DNA of 64,000 nt from positions 85,763,511 through 85,827,510 of the forward strand of contig CM035406.1 of assembly GCA_020310875.1 (NCBI GenBank), written 5' to 3'. The position numbers and the translations under genes were made by a program. This DNA comes from Ceratopteris richardii. Taxonomy: Eukaryota > Streptophyta > Polypodiopsida > Polypodiales > Pteridaceae. The notes below the pieces were generated by a model, which was not told where the DNA came from, searched no databases, and saw only the letters and a program-made list of their open reading frames with translations. Below, piece after piece: positions 45,589-57,146 of this stretch (position 1 is its first letter; every line of letters starts with the position of its first letter).

Positions 45589-46095
45589 TGGTACAATCAA
45601 CAAGCCTATGTGCATGGCTAATTACTCACTACACATCATTTCATTTTCTCACAAGAAAGAAATACATGTGAACCTATGCTAGTCATTTTGGACATAGTTA
45701 CTTTTACTAATTATAAAAGCCAAGAGAATAAAGAATCTCATGAATTAAGGGAGCTCAACCCATGAATCAGGTAGGATGAAGCAATTCAAATCATCCCTAA
45801 GTATAGGATCACTTTGAGGTGAGGGAAAATTCGAATTGGAACTCAAATATGAGTAAAAATAGCATGCTTTTAGTCACGACCTACAGAAGCGATTCTGAGA
45901 GACAGTGAGCTACATCAATTAGCATACATTGAGCTTACTGCATTTATGAGTAGTATACTACACTTCCCTTGTATCATATTCTCATTAGCATATATATTTC
46001 GATACCTTTCTTCAAGTACATCTCTGTCTACTTTTTTTTACTACATCTTCATCATTATGGTGATCTTGTGGAATTGATTTCTCTACGTGTACTCA
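45589..46095 (+). mobile_element. Family A LTR, about 507 bp
   Basis: Preceded by GGCTTGAGGAGGAACCC and ending near GTGTACTCA before the next leader. Clearly the same unit as 41504-42020 but diverged by many substitutions, which implies an old insertion. Boundaries are approximate. Confidence 0.65.
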
Positions 46096-46967
46096 ATTTT
46101 TGCTATGCACGAAATTGGCTTAGTTAGATTGAAGTGTATACTACCTGCTTTTAAATTTTCATCACATTTGGTTTAGTCGAACTCGAGATATGAATCATAG
46201 AAGGTGAGTATGTTTGCACATCTTCTAGGTCCTAAAATATTGGGATGATCCCCCTCATATATTACAATCATTTCTTGATGTATGGTATGGCTAAATTGAT
46301 CAAAATAACTTTCTTTATTTAGCTATAGACTCCAATTATATTTTTTCAAGAGCTCTCTGGTCGATTCACACCAGGTTGTGAGCTCTAAGCAAATTATCGA
46401 GCACTTTTGATTCCCAAAATAGAAGATTTCTTCACATTTTTAGTACATGCAAGTTATCTGTTTTGATGGAAACTTTTATTGGAAAAGCTTAACATCCCTT
46501 ATTTTGGGCACTCTTGGAGCTGTTATATCATTTAGGTCTTCCTCATCCTCTTGTAGGTCTACCACTATGTGAACTTCTTTATCCAATTTTTTCTTCTTGT
46601 GATTTCTTTTGAGATTGGTTGAGTCTTTCATATTCTTTCATTGAATGCTTATCTCTTGCAATACTAGTAAGTTCAAACGCATTGTTGAGCTCTTTCAAGC
46701 ATTCACCGATGAATATATGCCCACTAACATTAAACACAATACTCTCAAAGAGATTCTACATTTCATGCAAAGCCTTAGTAAGTCAATGAGAAAAATAGCA
46801 AAGGATTTAGACATTGCATGGAACATAGTCATCAAATCCCTTCTAATGAGAAGCAAAAAACATTGTTTCTCAATAGACAAGGCAATGCCAACCTATGAGC
46901 AAGCATCTCTTGGGTTAAGCTTGATTCAATGGCAGATTCCATAAGGAAATGCATTTAAATAGATGAG
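46096..46967 (+). mobile_element. Family A leader copy, truncated
   Basis: Leader sequence that stops at AAATAGATGAGA and joins directly to the middle of an LTR. Broken copy with no pol. Confidence 0.7.
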
Positions 46968-47200
46968 ATTCGTGGCTTAGGAGAGCCATTTTGAGAGACA
47001 ATGAGCTACATCAATGAGCATACATTGAGCTCACCAACTCTATGAGTAGTCTACTCAACTTCACTTGTATCATGTTCTTATTATCATATACACTTTGATA
47101 TGTTTCTTCAAGTACATCTCTGGCCACTATTTTTTTCTACGTCTTCATCATTATGGCGATCTTGTGGAATCGATTTCTGTACATCTATTCAAGCATTTGC
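46968..47200 (+). mobile_element. Family A partial LTR (3' part)
   Basis: GAGAGCCATTTTGAGAGACA through CATCTATTCA corresponds to the second half of the LTR. It separates two leader copies. Confidence 0.7.
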
Positions 47201-48540
47201 TATGCACAAAATTGGGTTAGTAAGATTGAAGTGTCTACTAATTTCTTATAAATGTTCATCACATTTGGTTTAGTTGAACTTGAGATATGAATCACAGAAG
47301 GAGACTATGTCTACACATCTTCTAGATCCTAAAATATCAGGATTACCCGCCTTGATATGTGACAATCATTTCTTGATGTATGGTATGGCTAAATTGATCA
47401 CAATAACTTTCGTTAGTTAGCTATACACTCCAATTAGATTTTTGCAAAAGCTCTTTGGTCAATTCATACGAAGTTGTGAGCTCTAAGCAAATTATTGAGC
47501 ACTTTTGATTCCCAAAATACAAAGTTTGTTCATATTTTTAGTACATGCAAGTTACCTGTTCTGATGCAAATGTTTGTTGGAAACTTCACATCCCTTATTT
47601 TGGGCACTCTTGGAGCTGTTATTTCATCTAGGTCTTCCTTTTCTTCTGGTAAGTCTACCACTTTGTGAACTTCTTTATCCATTTTTTCCTTCTTGTGAGT
47701 TCCTTTGAGATTGGTTGACTCCTCCATATTCTTTCACTGAATGCTTATCTCTTGCACTAATAGAAAGTTCAGAACCATTGTTGACCTCTTGCAAGCATTC
47801 ACCGATGAATATATGCCCATAACATTAAGCATGATACTCTCAAAGAGCTTGTACATTTCATGCAAAGCCTTACTAAGTCAATGAGGGATTTAGCGGAAGG
47901 ATTTGGCCATTACATGGAACATAGTCGTGAAATCCCTTCTAATGAGAAGCAAACAACATTGTTTCTCAATAGACTAGGCAATGCCAACCTATGAGCAAGC
48001 ATCTCTTGGGTTAATCTTGACTAAATGGCAGATTTCGTAAGGAAATGCATTTAAATAGATGAGATTACACGAGTGAAACCCAACGATAAGGAGAAGCCAT
48101 AACCACGATCCACATTAGGACACCGATCTAAAGTAGAACATGAAGATGTGATTGTTAACACCTATAACTCATAAAAAAAATGCTTCAAAGGCTTGAAGAG
48201 TTGATTGAATATATTGGAACTATCAACAAGCACCACCTCCTTCAACTTCTCTAAAGAAACTTCCTAGTGAATATGTATCTCCAAATCTTTATAAGAGAGG
48301 CTTAAGTGTTCCTAGATCTATTGCACTACGTTTCCTAGGGACTAAGCTAGTAGGGTATTTGGAGCAAGACCTAGAGCCATCAAATTCAAATCCTTATGTT
48401 CCACAATCTCTTTTAGTAGACCAAGCCTACAATCCACTAAGAGCATCTCATCAGATACGATCTAGACAACCCATGCATGCTCTAGGAATTGTAGAGATCA
48501 ATATGAGGCAAACCCTACAATAAAAATATTATTTCTAAAT
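47201..48540 (+). mobile_element. Family A leader and gag-side copy
   Basis: Runs from GCATTTGCTATGCACAAAATTGG to CAAACCCTACAATA and then joins the passenger segment instead of the integrase. A minus-strand open frame (47530-47727) with an acidic block, like that in other copies, is noted under findings. Confidence 0.7.
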
Positions 48541-49297
48541 ACCCACAAGATACGCTAATGAGCAGAGTACACAAAGAACAGTGTCCACAAGGAATCATCT
48601 GGTTACATCTCAATCCTCATTTACAACAGCACATAATAAAGAAACAATAGCTTCATCACCCGCTGCATACAACTACCCTCACTATCTCAAGTGCATGCTA
48701 AATCATCTCCTCAGTGACTATCCATACCACTCAAAACGAGCTCGATAGAATAACCATGTGAGTCTAAGAAACTTTAGTTCTACCTTGGTAAGCATGAAAA
48801 ACAAGAGTCACACAAACCAATTCAAGAGGCTCAAATAAACCACAAGCGACTCAAGTAAACATAGAAATTTTTGAAAATCTCAACCAGCTCATCTAGAGCC
48901 ACCTCATAAACCCGAAGCATTCCTATCAGTGTTGTTGAAGTCAAGATGCTGTGCTGATTGTTGATTCCCTTGTTGACTCAAGGATCTCCCCAAAATTCTC
49001 CGCACCAATATTGATGGTTATTCAAGCCTACTAAGTCAGACTTGTCAGCTAGTGAGAAAGATAAATGGGCATGGTCACTTTTTCCATTGTCGTTGTTATC
49101 TTCACTTTCACCCACTATGGCCATGTAGGGGACAGAGCACAATGATTAAGAATTATGTTTCTATATTTTTATGTAGATAAGGAGTACAATAGAATATCAC
49201 AAATCCTCTCTTAAAAAAGAATGTCCATAAACATGAGAGACAATAAAACAAAAATGATTCTATAGTATTTTAGTACAAAAAAATAGTATTTTATTAC
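48541..49297 (+). mobile_element. Passenger segment replacing pol in family A (copy 1 of 3)
   Basis: About 750 bp that is neither LTR nor pol, repeated at 50.77-51.43 and 62.24-62.99 kb. Where its 3' end is visible it joins the LTR at GATAGGATCACTTTTAGG, inside the LTR. Some minus-strand stretches look protein-like (DHAHLSFS, VYEVALDELVEIF). It is probably a captured or foreign segment carried by a non-autonomous subfamily. Confidence 0.6.
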
Positions 49298-49560
49298 TCG
49301 ATAGGATCACTTTTAGGTTAGGGAAAATTCAAATTAGAACTCAAATATGACTATAAATAGACATGCTTTTAGTCACGAAACATAAGAGCCAGTCTAAGAG
49401 ACATTGGGCTACTACACTTCCCTTGTATCATATTCTTATTTGCATATATGTTTCGATACGTTTCTTCAAGTAGATCTCTATCTACAATTTTTTGCTACAT
49501 CTTCATCATTATGGTGATCTTGTGGAATTGATTTTTTTGCCTGTACTCAATCATTTGCAT
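49298..49560 (+). mobile_element. Family A partial LTR
   Basis: From GATAGGATCACTTTTAGGTTAGGG to CCTGTACTCA, the second half of the LTR, followed by the next leader. The TATA-like region TATGACTATAAATAGACATGC is kept. Confidence 0.7.
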
Positions 49561-50768
49561 GCATGAAATCGGGTTAGTTAGATTGAAGTGTCTACTAATT
49601 TGTTATAAATTTTTATCACATTTGGTTTAGTTAAACTTGAGATATGAATCATAGAAGGTGGCTATATCTACACATCTTCTAGATCCTAAAATATCGGGAT
49701 GATCCCCCTGATATATTAGAATCATTTCTTGACATATGGTATGGCTTAATTGATAAAAATAACTTTCTTTAGTTAGCTATATAATCCAATAAGAATTTTT
49801 CAAAAGCTCTCTAGTCAATTCATACCAGATCGTCAGCTCTAAGAAAATTATTGAGCGCTTTTGATTCCCAAAATAGAAGGTTTTCTCACATTTTTAGTAC
49901 ATGCAAGTATGTATTTTACTACAAAATGTTGTTGGAAACTTCACATCCCTTATTTTAGGCATTATTGGAGCTGCTATTCCATCGAGGTCTTCATCATCCT
50001 CTTGTAGGTCTACCACTATGTGAACTTCTTTATCCATTTTTTTCTTCTTGTGATGTCTTTTGAGATTGGTTGACTTCTTCATATGCTTTCATTGAATGCT
50101 TATCTCTTGCACTACTAGAAAGTTCAAAAGCACTGTTGACCTCTTGCAAGCATTCACCAATGAATATATGCCCACTAACATTAAGCATGATACTCTCAAA
50201 GAGATTCTACACTTCATGCAAAGCCTTGCTAAGTCAATGAGAAAAATGGCGGAAGGATTTGGACATTGCATGAAACATAGTCATCAAATCCCTTCTAATG
50301 AGAAGCAGACAACATTGTTTCTCAATAGACTAGGCAATGCCAACCTATGAGGAAGCATCTTTTGGGTGAAGCTTGATTCAATGGCAGATTCCATAAGGAA
50401 ATGCATTTAAATAGATGAGAGGACTCGAGTGAAACCCAAAGATAAGGAGAATCCACAACCACGATCCGCATTAGAAACATGATTGTTAACACCTATAACT
50501 CGTAAAAAAAAATGCTTCAAATGTTTGAAGAGTTCATTGAATATATTGGAACTGTCAACAAGCACCACCTTCTTCAACTTCTCTAGAGGAATTTCCTACT
50601 GAATATGTATCTCAAAATCTTTATAGGAGAGGCTTAAGTGTTCCTAGATGTGTTGCACTATCTGCCCTAGGGACTAACAAGTAGGGTATTTGGAGCAAGA
50701 CTAAGAAGCATCAAATTCAAATCCTTATGTTCTACAATCTCTTTTAGAAGACCAAGCCTACAATCCGC
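49561..50768 (+). mobile_element. Family A leader and gag-side copy
   Basis: Same structure as 47201-48540, ending at CAATCCGCTA, where the passenger segment begins. Confidence 0.7.
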
Positions 50769-51427
50769 TACAAGAACACATAATAAAGAAAGATAGCTTC
50801 ATCACCCATTGCATACAACTACCCTCATTGTCTTAAGTGCATGATAAGTCATCTCCTCAATGATTATCTGTACCACTCGAGGAGATCGATAGAATAACCA
50901 TGTGAGTCTAAGCACCCTTAGTTGTACTCTGGTGTGCATGAAAAAGAAGAGTCACACAAACCAATCCTAGAGGATCAAGTAAAACGGCAAGTGACTCTCG
51001 TAAACATAGAAAAGCTTTGAAAAACTGAACTAGCACATCTAGAGCCACCTCATAAACCCAAAGCATTTCTATCACTGGTGCTGAAGTCAGGATGCTATGG
51101 AGATTGTTGAATCCCTTGTTGACTTGAGGATTGCCCAAAAATATCCGCACCAATATCGGTGGCTATTCAAGCCTACTAAGTGAGACTTCTGAGATTGTGA
51201 GAAAGATAAATGGGCATGGTCACCTTTTTCATCGTCCTTGTCATGTTCATTTTCACCTACTATGGATGTGTAGAGGATAGAGCACAACGATCAAGAGTTG
51301 TATTTCTATAATTTTTTAGAGGGATAAGGTATATAATAAAATAGCACAAATCCTCTATTAAAAACGAATCTCCATAAACATGAGAGACAATAAAACAAAA
51401 ATGATTCTATAGTATTTTATCAATCGA
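50769..51427 (+). mobile_element. Passenger segment of family A (copy 2 of 3)
   Basis: Matches 48.6-49.3 kb, again ending at the ATAGGATCACTTTTAGGG joint inside the LTR. Slightly shorter at its 5' end. Confidence 0.6.
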
Positions 51428-51736
51428 TAGGATCACTTTTAGGGTAGGGAGAATTCAAATTGGAACTCAAATATGAGTATAAACAGACATGCTTTTAGTC
51501 ACGATCTAACAAGAGCCATTCTAAGAGACATTGACCTACATCGATCACCATACATTGAGCTCCCTGCATGTATGAGTAGTCTACTACACTTCGCTTGTAT
51601 CATATCCTCATTAGAATATACATTTCAATATGTTTCTTGAAGTACATCTCTGTCTACAATTTTTTGCTACATCTTCATCAATATGGTGATCTTGTGGAAT
51701 TGATTTGTGTGCGGGTACTCAATCACTTGCATGCAC
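51428..51736 (+). mobile_element. Family A partial LTR
   Basis: LTR second half, ending near GCGGGTACTCA before the next leader. Confidence 0.7.
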
Positions 51737-52841
51737 GAAATTGGGTTAGTTATGTTGAAGTCTCTACTACTTTCTTATAATTTTTTATCACATTTGGTTT
51801 AGTTAAACTTGAGATATGAATCATAGAAGGTGACTATATCTGCACATGTTCTAGATCCTAAAATATCAGGATGATCCTCCTAATATATTACAATCATTTC
51901 TTGATGTATGGTATGGCTAAATTGATCAAAATAACTTTGTTTAGTTAGCTATATACTCCAATTAGAATTTAGCAAAAGCGCTCTGGTCAATTCATACCAG
52001 GTCGTGAGCTCTAAGTAAATTATTGAGCACTTTTGATTCCCAAAAAAGAAGGTTTTTTCACATTTGTAGTACATACAAGTCATGTGTTTTGATGTAAACT
52101 TTTGTTGGAAGCTTCACATCCCTTATTTTGGGCACTGTTGTTTCATCTAGGTCTTCCTCAACCTCTTGTAGGTCTACCACTATTTAAACTATTTAAACTT
52201 CTTTATCCATTTTGGTTTTCTTGTGATGTCTTTTGAGATTGGTTGTCTCCTTCATATTCATTCATTGAATGCTTATCTCTTGCACTGTTATAAAGTTCAA
52301 AAGCATTGTTGACCTCTTGCAAGCATTCACCAATGAATATATGCCCGCTAGCATTAAGCATGATACTCCCAAAGATATTGTACATTTCATGCAAACCCTT
52401 GCTAAGTCAATGAGGACCCAAAGATATTGTACATTTCATGCAAACCGTTGCTACATCAATGAGGAAAATAGCGGAAGGATTTAGAAATTGCATGGAACAT
52501 AATCATCAAATCCCTTCTAATGAGAAGCGAACAACATTTTTTCTCAATAGACTAGGCAATGCGAACCTATGAGCAAGCATCTTTTGCGTAACTTGATTCA
52601 ATGGCAGACTCCATAAGGAAATGCATTTAAATAGATGAGAGGACTCGAGTGAAGCCCAATGATAAGGAGAAGCCACAACCACAATCCGCATTAGGACACC
52701 CACGTAAAGAGAAACATGGAGACATGATCGTTCACACCTATAAATCATAACAAAATGCTTCAAACGTTTGAAGAGTTGATTGAATATATTGGAACTATCA
52801 ACAAGCACCACCTCCTTCAACTTCTCTAAAGGAATTTCCTG
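51737..52841 (+). mobile_element. Family A leader copy abutting the IDA-like gene
   Basis: Leader and gag-side sequence ends at AAAGGAATTTCCT, where other family A copies continue with AGTGAATATGTATC but this one switches to the host gene. A short internal repeat of about 50 bp (CCCAAAGATATTGTACATTTC) lies near 52367-52440. Confidence 0.7.
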
Positions 52842-53620
52842 GTAATATGTCAGGGAATTCGTCCGATGAAGGGCCGGATGGTGGAACAGGTGATCGTCTG
52901 TCGGGCATATTACGGTGGAAAGAGATCTTGGCTGCTGGTATGTAGTCCGAGAGATCAGTGAAAGAAGGAGCAGATGGTGGGATGGGAATCCGCGGTGCAA
53001 GATTTAACTGACCAGGGAGAACATTCCGTTCTTCACCTCCGTTCTGAATCCTTGTCGATCCACGAGGGTTGTTCACGACGTCTACAGTTTCTTGGACATT
53101 ATTTCTTTCATCGCCAAGTTGCTGCTGGGCGTCGAGCAAAGAGCGCGCTCCAAAAACAGTTCCTGCATGCACTTTTCTGATTTCCGTAAGCGCGGACGCC
53201 AGACGAGATCATATAATTGATGAAGAATAATGAAAGCACAGAAAGGAAAAGGAAGGGATGACGCAGGCAGAGGAAGTGGAAGATCGAGCGAGAGAGAGAG
53301 AGAGAGAGAGAGACCGAGAGAGAGAGAGACAGAGAGAGAGAAGGTTCGAGAACTAACGCATACACTATGAGAGAGAGAGAGAGTGTGTGTGTTTTCGAGG
53401 ACTAATGCACACACTATGAGAGAGCGACAGAATCGTCGAAAACTAACGCACACACTGTGTGTGTGTGTGAGAGAGAGAGAGAGAAAGAGAGAGACAGAGA
53501 ATCGTCGAAAACTAACGCAGAGAGAGAGAGAGAGCGAAACTCACCAGTGGTTAGAAGAAGCAGCGCCAAAGTGAGGGCAGCACCAGATGTGAGGGAAATC
53601 ATCTTCCTTTCTGCAGACAT
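52798..53620 (-). CDS. IDA-like secreted peptide precursor with two PIP-type motifs
   Basis: Exon 1 (53545-53620) starts at the ATG at 53620 and encodes a signal peptide (hydrophobic core AALTLALLLL). It ends ACTG before GTGAGT; a 382-bp intron ends TGCAG at 53163, and the split Gly codon (G/GA) joins in phase to TVFGARSLLDAQQQLGDE. The precursor is about 146 residues. It has a variable acidic middle and two copies of the IDA/IDL core: PRIPIPPSAPSFTD and, 30 residues later, RRSPVPPSGPSSDE. IDA (PIPPSAPSKRHN) is the ligand of HAESA-type receptor kinases in organ shedding and root emergence. Arabidopsis IDA genes lack introns and have one motif, so this form is unusual. The last 13 or so codons (after DEFPDILP) are encoded by the adjacent retroelement. 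No stop interrupts the model, so it may be expressed. Confidence 0.72.
53280..53535. repeat. (GA)n/(GT)n microsatellites in the intron
   Basis: Several GA runs (about 53288-53313, 53318-53340, 53369-53381, 53470-53500 and 53519-53533), with TGTGTGTG near 53382 and 53457. A 45-bp unit (ACTAACGCACACACTATGAGAG / TCGAAAACTAACGCA) is imperfectly repeated. They lie wholly inside the intron of the IDA-like gene. Confidence 0.85.
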
Positions 53621-53700
53621 GAGCTAAAGACGTAGCTGACGTGAAGGACAACCTTTCTACATAGAATCTCGAAGCATAAATAAGATCTTATAGGTCCGTC
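53621..53700 (-). promoter_or_regulatory. Leader and TATA-like region of the IDA-like gene
   Basis: On the minus strand CTATAAGATCTTATTTATGC lies about 55-75 bp before the ATG, a plausible TATA region; GACGTCAGCTACGTC-like bases (CACGTCAGCTACGTC) nearer the ATG include ACGTCA. No experimental support. Confidence 0.4.
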
Positions 53701-54828
53701 GGCTCACAAGAACTCGACAAGTTTCGGCTCCCCTTGCGTAACAACAATTTTACATTTGAAGTAGAAATATTATATATAGAACCTAAAATAGGCGTTCCTT
53801 GGACGAAGGATTGGGGCATGCCAAGTTAATTGTCAACCATCTTCTGAGTTATAGTTGATAGCTCTTGACATGCATATACGGTACACGAAAAGCATCAGCA
53901 GGCTAATTGTTTCCCTCACAAACAAATAATTGACATCCATAAAGATGTGCTAGAGTATACCTAGCCATTTTCCAAGCCCAAACCCAAACATATAGATTCT
54001 ACTTGTACTTGAACTTATGGCACAAGAGGTGTCGCCGTAAGTTCAAATGGATCGATGATTGAATGGTATTCTTCGAGGACTTGGGATTTATTCTAAAGAA
54101 TCAAACAATCTAAGCATAAGATTCATCTTCGAATCTTTTGCAATGCTAAAAAGAGATTTGAAAGAAATTCGTAGACTTTGAAACAATATCCAAAAGCTTT
54201 ACTGATTCAATTGTATTCATTTTCCATTCCACTATGAAAGTTTGACTTGAACTTACATTTATGTGATATTCATTCCTGTTCTTGAGTTTCATACAAGATT
54301 CATTATTATTGGACAATCTTTTAAATGTTACTAGAGTACAATCCTCATCCTCTCTTGAGTCAACCATTATGCGATCTTCTTCATCCGTATTAGAGTTGCT
54401 TGAATAAATCATTGAAATGGGACTGATTGGATCCTATTTTATTGGGATTTTATTTTAAAAATCATGCAAGTAGTTTTGTATTCCACGAAAGCCCAATAGT
54501 CTTTTTCAAATATGAATAAATATAAGTTGTGAGACTCCAAAAATAGAGTGGCAAAACCATGAAGTAAAATGAAAATTCTATTTATCATGAAAAATTTATT
54601 ATAAATCTCACACCTTCCCTTGCTCTTTCTCTCGAGAGGCCTTGTGTGCTTTCCCTCCATGGGCTGGTTGGGTTACCTTTGATGTGACTTAATCCAAGCG
54701 TCTTCGGTTTTTCTCCTTTCTCATCTTCTCAAGGGATTGTGAATGATCCATCTTTTGTCTCTACACGTTTTTCTTCTTTTCTACTTTGAGTCATAACGAC
54801 TAGAAGCTCCTCAAATTACACCACCTTT
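53701..54828. other. Region without a supported gene
   Basis: Two minus-strand open frames (54146-54412 and 54439-54660) are acidic and mixed in composition, with no recognised domain or splice support. The rest is AT-rich. It contains the upstream region of the IDA-like gene. Confidence 0.4.
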
Positions 54829-57146
54829 GGCAAGCATAGAATTGAAGGAATGAGTGAAGATAGATGGTTTCCCGTGGGATCTTTCTATCCTTGCATTATT
54901 TTTACTTTATTCTCAATAATCAAAGGGAAAATTCTTGCTTAATAGGTCTCCCTTGCCATCTTTCACCTCAAGTTTAGGTTGTCGTATCTTATTGCATAGT
55001 CAAGCAGTGCTAGCACTTTCTAACTTTGAGTTGCGATAGGTAGTTCTACTTTCCTACTCGTCTATTTGTATTCATTTTACATCCATTGGTTAGACAGTAA
55101 AGTTATCTTAACTTTATTTGATTCTTAGTTAATTCACTCCGTCATGTTTAAGTTATTTTTGAAAGATCTATATAATACTATTCAGTGTAGATGATGAAGT
55201 TTTCTACTAATTTTGAAAAGACAAGGTGCATGGAATGATTTAGTGTAGACAATGATCAAGTTGAATAGTATGTAATGGAGGCATGTTTTGCCCAATCTAG
55301 GGCATGATTTTACAGAGATAAGTTGTGCAAGATATGTTTAAAATCTTATTTTGTACAGGTAGATATTCTTTTGTTTTCTTTAGAAAATTTAATGGTGAGG
55401 TGGAAATTGGATATTTGGGGTGCTTCTTACCCACTTTTTTAATGTTATTCCGGGTAAAATAGTCTCCAATTTGTTGCAATAAGAATTAATGATTGAGGAT
55501 CCAATAATAAAATATCCTTCTCATGCAAAAATTGAACTTCAAACCTTGTTAAAAAATAGAAATCTTATGATTTTAAAAAATCTCTATATTACTCCAAAAT
55601 TGGTTACGTGAGACTAATGATTATCATAAGAAAAGACTCACATACACACACACACACAATGGTGCCTTAGTTGCAGATTTTGCAAACAAAAAGCCAAAGA
55701 CATAATGATTGAGTATGAAACTCTTTGACGTATCAAAAAAGACAAACGGAAGAAGTAATTTCTATCAGATAAGAATAATACAAATTCCTATTCAATAAGA
55801 ATAATACGAATTGGTGCATCATAACATCATCCAACGTCTATCATGTCGAGTGTCTCATTGAACTAGGCAAAATTAGTAGCATCCAATTTTTGTCATGACA
55901 TTTGCAAGTGATAGTGCATACACTTCATACATTATTCCAAAATAGAGGATTTCCTCAACACGTAAATGCAAGTCCTTAAAAAAGAACTCCTTTAACCACA
56001 TGGTGACACATTTGGAAAGGTAAATCTAGCTTTTTTCTCAAAGCTTCATGAGATGAATTTGGATCCAAGGTAGAAAACATAATCAAATCTATCTATAATT
56101 TGCTTTAATGGTTGATGACGCAATCCAAGATTATTTATTTGAGCTTCATGAGATGACTTTGGATGAAAGCATGAGAAAATATCAAGATTTGCTTATTCTA
56201 TCTTCCTTGGATCAAACAACCCTTGAGTTATTGTAAGCTTATAACAATCCTTGAGTTATTGTATGCTTGATATATATAAGGAATTTTCTTCCTACATTGA
56301 GAGTTTCAATTATGGGGGCATTTAAGAATTGAGACAATACCACTACAACACAAGACAATTCTATTCTTATAGTTATCGCAGAATTTTAGAATTATAATTA
56401 TAATTCTATATAATGTTACATTTTTTATTTTTTGTCATTCACCTACACTTAGTTTACCATTGCAACCAATGGGCTATGTGTGTGGTTTATTCCCACTCAT
56501 TCCAAAGTTGTATAACATGCCTAGTCGATATTTCCTTCGGAATAGGTATGATCCATCCTTCATGTACACAACTGATTCCACAAAAATGCTTGAGAAATGA
56601 ATGGTATGATATCTTGAAATTCTTCTCAAGATGTGAATTGATGTTTCTCATACTTGTATATCATTTAGGGTATCAATATAGATGCATCTATATGTTGGAG
56701 TTAGACATCTACGGAAGCACATGAAGAGCACAAGGAAGAAGAAGAGCTTGGAGCACAACATACAATACAAAATGTATTACCACTAGAATGTACAAAGATA
56801 AGTAACCTGTTAGGGCTATAGTCCTATATACAAGCCGGGGGGAAAAAACTCCTAAAGAGGGAAGAAAGGACACCAGTAGTCCTAGTCTGTTCACACACAT
56901 CAGTACCTAAACATATCAATAAATCCCCCTCGAGAGTGATGCGGTGAACAAGCATCTTGCACTCGTTTATAAGGAAGTGCCAAGCTATGTGGAATCAATC
57001 GACAAAAGGAACTAAGCACAAATCTTTGCGGAAAGCTTCAAATTTCTCCCTACACAGAGCCTTCGTGAAAACGTCTCCAATGTTCTCTTGCATGGGCATA
57101 TATGCCACGTTGATCTGTCCGACAAATAACCTCTCCCTGACAGAAT
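54829..57146. repeat. 2.3-kb tandem duplication, unit 1
   Basis: Starts GGCAAGCATAGAATTGAAGG, and the same sequence starts again at 57147. Content: AT-rich sequence, a (CA)n run near 55643, a family B LTR at 56693-56918 and the end of the family B RNase H region. The open frame at 56413-56724 is present in both units but unrecognised. Confidence 0.85.
56693..56918 (-). mobile_element. Family B copia LTR, duplicated copy (226 bp)
   Basis: Read on plus it is TGTTGGAGTTAGAC...AAACATATCA, with TG/CA ends. On the element's own (minus) strand the bases just before it, CTCTCGAGGGGGATTTAT, hold a polypurine tract. The sequence after 56918 is the end of the internal region. Confidence 0.75.

Noticed and set aside
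53108-53574. Ser-Leu-rich and Arg-Glu-rich ORFs over the IDA-like gene
   Set aside because: They read through intronic microsatellites; the spliced model with a signal peptide and PIP motifs explains the locus better.
55640-55665. (CA)n run as a possible regulatory element
   Set aside because: A short simple repeat present in both duplicated units, with no associated gene.
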